A DNA stretch of 64,000 nucleotides from Spinacia oleracea (lineage: Eukaryota > Streptophyta > Magnoliopsida > Caryophyllales > Amaranthaceae), in assembly GCF_020520425.1 (NCBI RefSeq), contig NC_079490.1, positions 7,316,001 to 7,380,000 of the forward strand, written 5' to 3'. The stretch's first letter is position 1, and every line of letters starts with the position of its first letter. Below the pieces are notes generated by a model that did no database searches, was not told the origin of the DNA, and saw only the letters and a list, made by a program, of their open reading frames with translations. Positions 56,111-64,000 of the stretch are shown here, piece by piece. Both the position numbers and the translations under genes were made by a program.

Positions 56111-56296
56111 AATTCTGGGTTACCGGGATTTTGTTTTTGTTAGTTCATAATGAGAATTCACCAATAGTATTATGAGACGAAAAAAAAACGTTGTCCAAAC
56201 TGTTTGGTCAAAAGTGGCCCAAATTCCATTAGGCCTCAATTATGAGCCTATGGCATTACGGAAGAGTACATAATAAGGGGAATCACATTGACTTAA

Positions 56297-57081
56297 GGGG
56301 CCGTTTGGTTGGAGAAAGGGAAAGGGAAAGAGAATGAGAATGGGAATTAAGGAGAATGGAATGAAAACCCTTTGTTTAAGAATGTTGTTTGGTTTGTCCA
56401 TTCTTCTCCCCTCTCTCTCTCCTATTATTAATTATTAATTATTAATTATTAATTATTAATTATTAATTATTAATTATTAATTACTAATTATTAATTATTA
56501 ATTACTAATTATTAATTATTAAATATTAAATTATTAATTATTAATTATTAATTATTAATTATTAATTATTAATTATTAATTATTAATTATTAATTATTAA
56601 TTATTAATTATTAATTATTAATTATTAATTATTAATTATTAATTATTAATTATTAATTATTAATTATTAATTATTAATTATTAATTATTAATTATTAATT
56701 ATTAATTATTAATTATTAATTATTAATTATTAATTATTAATTATTAATTATTAATTATTAATTATTAATTATTAATTATTAATTATTAATTATTAATTAT
56801 TAATTATTAATTATTAATTATTAATTATTAATTATTATTATTATTAATTAATATTTGTTATTTATTATTTATTATTATTTATTATTATTAAAGAGTGGTC
56901 AAGGGAAAGGGAATGACAAACCTTGGGGGTGGTAGGGTATCATTGTAGAGGGATTTGGGGGTAAGTGAAAAAGAAAATAGGGTAAAGGGAATGACAAAAA
57001 CCACCAAACAAACAACAACAAATGGAATGAAGCTCCATCATTCCCTTTCCCTTTCCTGAAAACCCCCAACCAAACGCCCCC
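56297..57081. mobile_element. PIF/Harbinger-like MITE (785 bp)
   Basis: It begins GGGGCCGTTTGGTTGG and ends CCAACCAAACGCCCCC, flanked by TAA on both sides (56294-56296, 57082-57084). The subterminal GAAAGGGAAAGGGAA and its complement TTCCCTTTCCCTTTCC are also inverted. A 3-bp TAA duplication with these ends fits PIF/Harbinger. Half of its length is the internal heptanucleotide array. Confidence 0.85.
56424..56836. repeat. (ATTAATT)n heptanucleotide array, about 58 copies
   Basis: Roughly 410 bp of nearly perfect period-7 ATTAATT, with a few variant units (ACTAATT, ATTAAATATT) near 56482-56530. It ends in (ATT)n and TTATTTATT. It lies wholly inside the PIF-like MITE. Confidence 0.95.
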
Positions 57082-57084
57082 TAA

Positions 57085-58502
57085 GTGCACTTGTTGGATT
57101 CACTTCTTTGGATGTGATGTAGGCAAAAATGAGAAAAATGAAGTTGTCATCTTTGGGAGCATAAATCACATTCTAGAAATTTCTAGAAGTGCAACTTGTT
57201 GTTTGTTGACTAAGTAACATTGTCATGCACCCACAATACTTAACTCTATAAATATTAGTGTTGGCTCATTTTTGAAGTGGTAGGTAATGAACTGATAATC
57301 CACCACATAGATCCTGCAATGATCCGATTCACAAGTTTCTCTTATCCGGTGAGGCTTATCCGATCAATATAATAAGTAGAGCTGGTAAAACCTGGCACAA
57401 CACGGTAAGAGCCACACACGAAAAAAGGGGTTAATGTCAAGAATTTTTGACATGTAGTTAAAAGGGTCAACACGACACATTTAATTAAACGGGTCGGGGT
57501 ACTACTGAGTATTGAGACGAAACTAACACGACTTAACCAACCCAAGGAAAACAACCAATAATTTAATGTGTTTGGTGATAAATCTTTAGAATGGAGCAAA
57601 CTTTATTGTACAAACACGACAAGATCGACAACACGAATCAAGCACGAAAAAAGCGGGACATTGTTAAAGATTTCCGACACGATTAATTAAACAGGTCGGT
57701 TAGTGTTGAGGTTCTCTAACCCGTTCACATTCCATATGAACACGATCGCGATACTACAATACACGTTTACCGGCGCTAATAATAAGAAATTAGTTAAAAT
57801 AAAAGTCAAGAACTCAAGACCGACAATTTACAAAGTCTATTTGGCAAGGCATAAAAGCCTTTTAAAATAGCAACCAAATGCAAGATAATATATGCTTAGA
57901 AAGAGAACTCATTTCTCTCCGTTAAGCTAATTTAGCCTAAGTAGGCATAGGATGGATTTTCCTCGGTGCAAATTTCGGAGACCAATTTACTCATACTTGT
58001 ATGCAGGTTGTTCGGTATAAAACACCAACCAACCGAAGTCTTCTACGTCCGATACAAATCAACCTCGTACCCGAAACAATATGTGACACGCGTAGATTAC
58101 AAATTGTCATTTGTTTTTTTTTTTTGGTGATTACAAATTGTCATTTGTTAGTATTGAGGAATAACAACTATTGAATACTTGAGTTAGAATAGAATTACAA
58201 TTAGATAGAATACACGAGTTAGAATAGAATTTCAATTAGATAGAATGATAGATGCATTGAATTGTTGATGGAAGTTTCTAAAGAAGCTAATATTTTAGTA
58301 TTTTACATACTTCGTACTACTACGTAGTTAAAGAAATAAGAAAATGAACATCTTTTGACTAAAATTAGGCACAAACGTTCACACGTTTTCAACCAAAATT
58401 CTTCATGATCAACCTAACAGACAAAGAACAACAGGATTATTACTATTAAACGTGATTACATCAAGGAATTGTAAGAAAAAAATGATAAAGCCAAATATGT
58501 TT
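57085..58502. other. Intergenic DNA with a diffuse GC-richer repeat
   Basis: 57370-57780 has AACACGACACA, ACGGGTCGG and AGCACGAAAAAAGCGGGAC words similar in style to the GC-rich elements at 2903 and 36811, with about 200-bp internal repetition. GATTACAAATTGTCATTTGTT is duplicated near 58097-58149. No gene was recognised. Confidence 0.4.
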
Positions 58503-58512
58503 AGCTTTTCAT

Positions 58513-60298
58513 GAGTTAAGCTAAAGATTGGGGTCTAACCTTTTATGTTTTTCACCTTTCAGGACCTATACTTTTTTTTTTCACCTTTTGGGACCTCATT
58601 TCCATTTTCCGGTTAACAAACTCACCGCTAACCCAACGTTAACTATACCAACATTATTTTATATGAAAAAATTAATTAAATGCAAAATAAAAGGAAAAAA
58701 GTGATTGTTTTTGTTGGAGTTAAGCTAAAGATTGGGGTCTAACCTTTTATGTTTTTCACCTTTCAGGACCTACACTTTTTTTTTTCACCTTTTGGGACCT
58801 CATTTCCATTTTCCGGTTAACAAACTCACCGCTAACCCAACGTTAACTATACCAACATTATTTTATATGAAAAAATTAATTAAATGCAAAATAAAAGGAA
58901 AAAAGTGATTGTTTTTGTTGCATTTTGATAAACATCCGCACATGAAAAGATAGGTTGATAGCTGATGCATGTAAAAAATAAAAATGTTGATACCACTCCA
59001 ATTGAACCTGTAAGATATGGATCACAAGACTTTTTCATGCCCCAACTACGGCTGGTGCAGTCCTTCATATCCCACACCGAAAGTGTTACTTAGCCGCGGT
59101 AATAACATGCCAATGACAAAGTCGAAGGTGTCACCAATTCTCTGTTGGTTCAGTGGTGATTGGGGCTGAACTTGGTAGGGAGAACCCGTGTTCGATCCAC
59201 CGCAACAACAATTGGAAGGGGACTGGAACCTAACCACCCAGAACTAGCCCCGAATCCGGATTAGCCCTAAGGGTGAACCGGGTGCTAACACCAAAAAAAC
59301 AAAGTCGAAGGTGTTGGTTAATCTTTGTGATACATTAAAGTAGTATACCATACCATTGCATTATTACCTTGTTCATGTTAATTTTTCGTATTCGATCTTA
59401 CAAACATTTGTTTTCAAGATATTTGTGAATTAATCTCATCTCGTGATGCTTAATGGTGACTCTCTTAACCAATTTAATTGCTCCTTTAATAACTTACTCT
59501 GTATTTTTCCATGGCGGTGGTGTAACCACCCAAATGTTCACATTTTTCTTGATGAAGGTGTGTTTTCGGTGGTGATTGATAGACAACTTCCAGTCAAAAA
59601 TAACAGTTGAAAGTTTGTATAGTTGGGGTGGCTTAAGTACGGTTGACGGTTGATTTAGGAACACAAAACAAATAAAAGCAATTGAGATGAAGTTTGTGTG
59701 GTTTAGTTGAATATCTTAAATTGATATAGGAACACAAAACAAAACAAAAGTAATTGAGATAAGTTTGATCTAGTTTATAAACATAATAACATTAATAAGG
59801 ATTACTGGTGATCGCATTTTTGACAACTTCTGAGTACTACTTCAATTGAAAAAGTGAGACAAGAAAGATTGAGGAGGAGGAGGACTTACTCATACAAGGG
59901 TAAAATTGTTAACTCACTTTCATCTATGTAACAATCAGTATAAAAATTAATTTTGAAAATTAAAGAAAATCTCACATTTTTTAAGCTAATATTACGAAAA
60001 TAAATCTTATTAACCAACTACTGGGTAATTTAGAAAATTAAGGAAATAAGTTATCCAATAATCAAAACTTCCCTTTGGTTGTTGGGTTAATTACATTTCA
60101 AAAATTTCACCAATCATTATACTTAAATTATTTTTAACTCAAGGACCCAAACATTTAACCAAAGGGACTAAACTTTTCTATGCTTTGGTTAAATTTGACC
60201 GGAAAATGAATAGTAGGTCCCAAAAGGTGAAAAAAAAAGGTGCAGGTCCTCAACGGTGAAAAATGTAAAAGTTGAATCCCTAAACATTAGCTTAACTC
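58513..60298. mobile_element. MULE-type element (1786 bp) with duplicated left terminus, 10-bp TSD
   Basis: It begins GAGTTAAGCTAAAGATTGGG and ends with the inverted form (CATTAGCTTAACTC). TIRs are about 110 bp, with TTTTTCACC and TTTTGGGACCT words. The flanking 10-bp repeat AGCTTTTCAT is exact (58503-58512, 60299-60308). The left terminal 204 bp is present twice in tandem (58513-58716, 58717-58920). No transposase; a SINE is inserted at 59132-59298. Confidence 0.85.
59132..59298 (+). mobile_element. tRNA-derived SINE (167 bp) nested in the MULE
   Basis: An A box-like TTGGTTCAGTGGTGATTGG and a B box GTTCGATCC lie in the left part, with an A-rich end. It is flanked by the exact 16-bp duplication ACAAAGTCGAAGGTGT (59116-59131, 59299-59314). 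Confidence 0.88.
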
Positions 60299-60339
60299 AG
60301 CTTTTCATACATTGAAAAATAGTTTACCTATAGAAAGGC

Positions 60340-60880
60340 TCTGCTCTTTTCGCGTGGTATGAATTGGTCTGATTTTTTTAGTTTTTGGGTTTGTTTCGTC
60401 TGATTCTTTCTGGTGCGGTTTGATCTGATCTGAATTTTTCTAGTTTGGTGTAAATGTTTTCAATCTTTGCCTTTTGTTTTCAATAGTCTAGTCTGATTTG
60501 ATTTTTTTTCCAGCTTTGGTCTGGTCTAGTCTGATCTGAGTTGATTTAATTTTTTCCGATCTATTCTGGTCTTATAGGATATTTTCTTATCGGATATGAT
60601 TCGGTCTGATTTTAACGAAAAATAGTAATAAGTAATAAAAACAAGGTGAAAAGAACATAGCCGAAGTATTGGACAAGAACCGCTTGTGTCCAAAATTCTT
60701 ATTGTCACTGATTAGTCTGGCCGAGTCTGAATATTTTGTGAGTGTATATTTCCTTTTAGGTCTAGTTTTTTTGGGGGTGCGGTCTGGTCTTAACAAAAAC
60801 AAGTAATAAGGATACGGTGAAATGAACATAGTCGAAGTCTTTGGGCAAGAACCCGCTTGTGTCCATTATGTGTCCAAAAT
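60340..60880. repeat. Degenerate TCTGGTCTGAT repeats and a 100-bp duplication
   Basis: 60350-60620 is dense in (T)TCTGATCTG/TCTGGTCTG words. About 60625-60715 and 60783-60880 are diverged direct copies (AGTAATAA..ACAAGGTGAAAAGAACATAG, CAAGAACCGCTTGTGTCC). Related words occur at 46750-46830 and 48005-48070. Confidence 0.55.
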
Positions 60881-60911
60881 GGACACAAATTATTTTTATT
60901 GTTACTTATTA

Positions 60912-61267
60912 CTCCCTCTGTCTCTTTTTGTTTTTTACATTTTCCTTTTTGGGTATTTCAAAATGTTCTTTACATTTCCTATTATATTATCACATAAATA
61001 ACTTAGTATTCTATCAAAATTTGTGTCCAATTATTATTTTAACCAATCAAATTCATTGGGTCATTTAATCTCTCACACTTTTCTATTGGGACATTAAATT
61101 TTTTTCTCATTTCCCAATATCAGAATTTTGATAAAAGTGAAAGCATTATAAATAAACGTAATTTATCTCGTTTAAATAAAAAAATTGAAAGATTTCAATG
61201 CAAATTAATTATTCGTTAAAAAGCGTGAAAAATACAAAACGTAAAAAACAAAAAGAAACGGAGGGAG
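60912..61267. mobile_element. Stowaway-like MITE (356 bp)
   Basis: TIRs CTCCCTCTGTCTCTTTTTG and CAAAAAGAAACGGAGGGAG lie between TA dinucleotides (60910-60911, 61268-61269). Confidence 0.85.
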
Positions 61268-61462
61268 TAGTTTGTTATTGGTTATTAGTTCCAACAAAGA
61301 GAAGTGGACAAAAGTGACTTTTATTATTACTGATTAGTTTGATTTTGGTTGCATGTTAGTACCAATAAAACAAATAGTTTAATTGGCTGGCACTAATTAG
61401 TACTTCAAAGTTTATTTGTAGACCATTAAGTCAATAACATACAAATTTTTACCAATAACATA

Positions 61463-61822
61463 CTCCCTCCGAACCTAAATGTTATTTCCGTTTGTCATTT
61501 TACGCGGTTATTAAGAAAAAAGAAACATTATAAGATTAACTATTATTAATGTAATTTTATAGGGAATTGTTGCTTTTTTATTCCATTTTCACAAGAAAAC
61601 AAAATAGTTGAACCAATAGAATTTAAGGAATAAAAATGCCAACTCATTAATCCATCCAAACTTAAACCAATCAATGAGACTACAAGGTTTTTTATTGATA
61701 AACCAATAGAATTACAAAGTTAAAATTACACGGAAGAGATTAAAAAGGAAATAAAAGAAATGTGAAATTTATTTTGGGACATTAAAAAAGGAAACGGGAA
61801 TAACATTTAGATTCGGAGGGAG
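61463..61822. mobile_element. Stowaway-like MITE (360 bp)
   Basis: TIRs CTCCCTCCGAACCTAAATG and CATTTAGATTCGGAGGGAG-like lie between TA dinucleotides (61461-61462, 61823-61824). Confidence 0.85.
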
Positions 61823-61871
61823 TACAAAATTAATTGCTATTACTAATACCATATCAAATTTATACCAATAG

Positions 61872-61946
61872 TTTATACCTAGTATTTAAAAAGGGAAACC
61901 ACATTTTGGATGACATGTGTCAAACATTTGATTAGATGACACGTGT
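61872..61946 (+). mobile_element. Decayed Helitron 5' end interrupted by the copia LTR
   Basis: TTATACCTAGTATTTAAAA followed by GACATGTGTCA and GACACGTGT resembles the 5' end of the Helitron at 3271 (TCTATACCTAGTATTTAAAA). The copia element is inserted about 75 bp into it. Confidence 0.45.
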
Positions 61947-62108
61947 TGTTAAGATATGTTAAGATATTAGATATTATTCTGTGAATATTCTGTAGAGTCC
62001 TAACTATGGTAAGTTACCTAATGTGTACCTAGGGTTTAGGTAACTGAGTTGTACTATATATATGTGTGTTATTAATGAGAATGATACGGGATTACACAAT
62101 ATTTGACA
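61947..62108 (+). mobile_element. 5' LTR of a Ty1/copia retrotransposon
   Basis: TGTTAAGATATG .. ATTTGACA, with the primer-binding site directly after. The left edge could also be 61944 (TGTTGTTAAG). The 3' LTR and target duplication lie outside the window, so the edge cannot be proved. About 160 bp is short for a plant LTR. Confidence 0.65.
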
Positions 62109-62122
62109 TGGTATCAAGAGCC
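62109..62122 (+). promoter_or_regulatory. Copia primer-binding site
   Basis: TGGTATCAAGAGCC is complementary to the 3' end of initiator tRNA-Met, apart from one extra A, as usual in plant Ty1/copia elements. Confidence 0.8.
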
Positions 62123-62240
62123 TAGGTTAAAAACCCTAGATTTTTTTTTCCGCACGAGTTTGAGAGAGTTTGAGAACAGCGAATTCCTTCGCTTGTTGAG
62201 TACTGCGTTCTGAGGAGTTACACATTCCTAGGGCATAACA

Positions 62241-64000
62241 ATGGGTAATGACGAGGAGCCACCATAAAAGACAATCGCCGCCGCCGTCGATCTGGACTAC
62301 TATCTTGGGTCAGGTGACGGCCCCGGTATTGTCATCACCCCTGTAAAACTTCGAGGAGCGTCGAACTACGATGAGTGGGCCAAAGCGGTTCGTCGCTCGA
62401 TGATTTCAAAATTCAAATTTGGTTTTCTTGATGGGTCTGTGAAGGAGCCCATTACGGACGAGACTAAGATGAAACATTGGATTGCGGTCAATTCGATGGT
62501 GGTGTCTTGGATCACAAACACCATTGACGAGAGTTTGCGTTCGAATCTGGAGGACTTTGATATTGCTCACGAGTTGTGGAGTCATTTGAGGACGCGGTAC
62601 TGCGTCGTGTCGGGCACCAGGGTCTGCCATATTAAGATGGCTCTGAGTGGTTGCAAGCAGGGCACGTCTGAGGGCGTCATGGAGTACTATGGCCGCTTGT
62701 CGAAGGTATGGAAGGAGTACGTACAGTATGCACGAGTTCCCAGGTGTGTATGTGCGGGTTGTACGTGTAATATAGCGAAGCAGGTGGGGGACATTCATGA
62801 TGAAGAGCGTCTGCACTATTTCCTAATTGGCCTGGATGATCACTATGAAGCCATTCGTGCACAACTGTTAGCACGATCGCCGTTGCCAGGACTCGACGAG
62901 GCGTACCAGACGGTTATGAATACCGAGACCATGCGCGCCAAGGCTGCGAGAGGTCCGGAGAGTGTCATGGCGTTCAAGGTCGAGACTAAGGCTCGGTCGA
63001 GGTCGGGAGATGTCAGTGGCAGATTTTGTGGTCATTGCAATCGTGAGGGTCATGAGGAAGAAACTTGTTATCAGCTGATTGGATTTCCTGAATGGTGGGA
63101 TGAGAAGAAACGAGGTGGACGAGGGCCTGGTCGAGGAGGCAGGACGTCGATTAGAGGAGGCAGAGTAGCTCGTGGGGCAGCATCGTCGACCAGTGGTGTC
63201 GCTCGTGCCAATGCCGTGAGCAATGCCACAGGAGGGGCGACAACCACTGTGACGAGTGGAGACGGATCGCAGGGTGCAGTGACGACAACCAATCATGAGC
63301 TTGTTGGGGTGACGAAGGAGCAAGTCCAGCAAATAGTTGACATCTTGTCACGACCTTCAAACAAGTTGCAAGGTAATCTTGATTTACGATGGATTGTTGA
63401 CAGTGGGGCATCACGTCATGTGACGGGTGATATTTCAATCCTGAGAAATATCAAGACATCAAGAAATCAACAGGTTGTGTTGCCGGACGGTCAACCTGCA
63501 AATTCAAACCAATATGGTTCGGTGGTCTTGGAGGATGGTTTCGTGCTCGATAATGTTCTATTTGTGCCTAAATTGAACTGCAATTTAATTTCTGTAACTC
63601 AATTAAGTGACGAATTACATTGTGCTGCTCAATTTACTAACAAAATGTGTGTTCTTCAGGACCGCTCGACGAGGATGGTGATTGGCGTAGGTGATCGACA
63701 GGAAGGACTATATTTTTTCTGTGGGGCTCCAAAGGTTCGTGTGCTAGTAGTGGAGTGTGTGGTCGACTTGTGGCATCAACGGATGGGGCATCCGTCGGAA
63801 AAAGTGTTGCAGTTACTTCCTCATGTGAGTCATAAGATTAGGAAGAATAAAACAATTTGTGATGTATGTCCGCGGGCGAGACAATGTAGGGAGAGTTTTC
63901 CAGTTAGTCGTGCTAGTCGCACATTTGAATTGGTTCATCTTGATTTATGGGGACCCTACAAGACTCCCTCGTCTTGTGGGACAAAGTATTTTTTTACCAT
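62241..64000 (+). pseudogene. Ty1/copia gag-pol, 5' part (runs off the window), early stop
   Basis: From ATG 62241 one frame runs to the window end except for a TAA at codon 9 (62265-62267). Seen in order: the copia N-terminal gag region (KLRGASNYDEWAKAVR, GFLDGS), a zinc knuckle CGHCNREGHEEETC (CX2CX4HX4C, about 63027-63068), a G/R-rich stretch, protease DSGAS (63399), and GAG-pre-integrase DLWHQRMGHPS (63765) with CDVC. Last is the integrase core start HLDLWGPYKT, whose D is the first catalytic residue. Integrase before reverse transcriptase is expected for copia; RT and RNase H lie beyond the edge. Apart from the stop the frame is undamaged, so the insertion is fairly young. A downstream ATG or read-through could still be used. 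Confidence 0.88.

Noticed and set aside
62406-63438. Several minus-strand open frames up to 154 codons
   Set aside because: Shadows of the copia gag-pol frame on the plus strand, which carries the recognisable motifs.

Overview
The window is nuclear DNA of a higher plant. The genes are split by GT-AG introns, and there are plant-type aspartic proteinases with a saposin-like insert, plus many plant transposon families (Helitrons, MULE, Stowaway and PIF MITEs, tRNA-derived SINEs, Ty1/copia). The recurrent 'TACTCCGTA' word and the AT-rich, repeat-loaded intergenic DNA suggest Caryophyllales, perhaps Amaranthaceae/Chenopodiaceae. That placement is an inference, not a proof.

Layout. (1) 78-1935, minus: a two-exon gene for a 96-aa two-helix membrane protein that I do not recognise. 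(2) 2.9-6.3 kb: a GC-rich inverted-repeat element, a 1.5-kb Helitron (3271-4803) and a foldback element. (3) 7741-12788, plus: AP1, an intact 12-exon phytepsin-type aspartic proteinase (503 aa). (4) 13.3-37.2 kb: a transposon block. It holds four MULE-type elements with exact 9-bp target duplications, a 2.74-kb solo LTR, three Helitrons and a Stowaway MITE. Two of the Helitrons carry captured gene pieces: one a GTE-type bromodomain fragment (21003-23594), the other eIF4G and CTP synthase fragments (29934 to about 36.8 kb). (5) 37449-42267, plus: a 1007-aa FYVE protein with eight copies of a charged helical repeat. (6) 43436-47849, plus: AP2, a paralogue of AP1 with a full 502-aa reading frame but an altered active site. 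(7) 48640-54579, minus: a 306-aa G-patch plus C2H2 protein; its 3.4-kb intron holds a palindromic Helitron cluster. (8) 56.2-64 kb: a PIF-like MITE with an expanded heptanucleotide array, a MULE with an inserted SINE, two Stowaway MITEs, and the 5' part of a Ty1/copia element running off the right edge.

AP1 and AP2 lie 31 kb apart in the same orientation and share intron positions and phases, so they are a dispersed tandem pair. AP2 has lost the Gly of its first Asp-Thr-Gly motif and carries a GC-AG intron that AP1 lacks. No operon-like organisation is expected. The FYVE, G-patch and small membrane protein genes look functionally unrelated neighbours.

The most notable material is AP2 and the chimeric, gene-capturing Helitrons. 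No CRISPR array, tRNA, rRNA or organellar segment was seen. Exon boundaries were read by eye from splice consensus and frame continuity, without transcript evidence.
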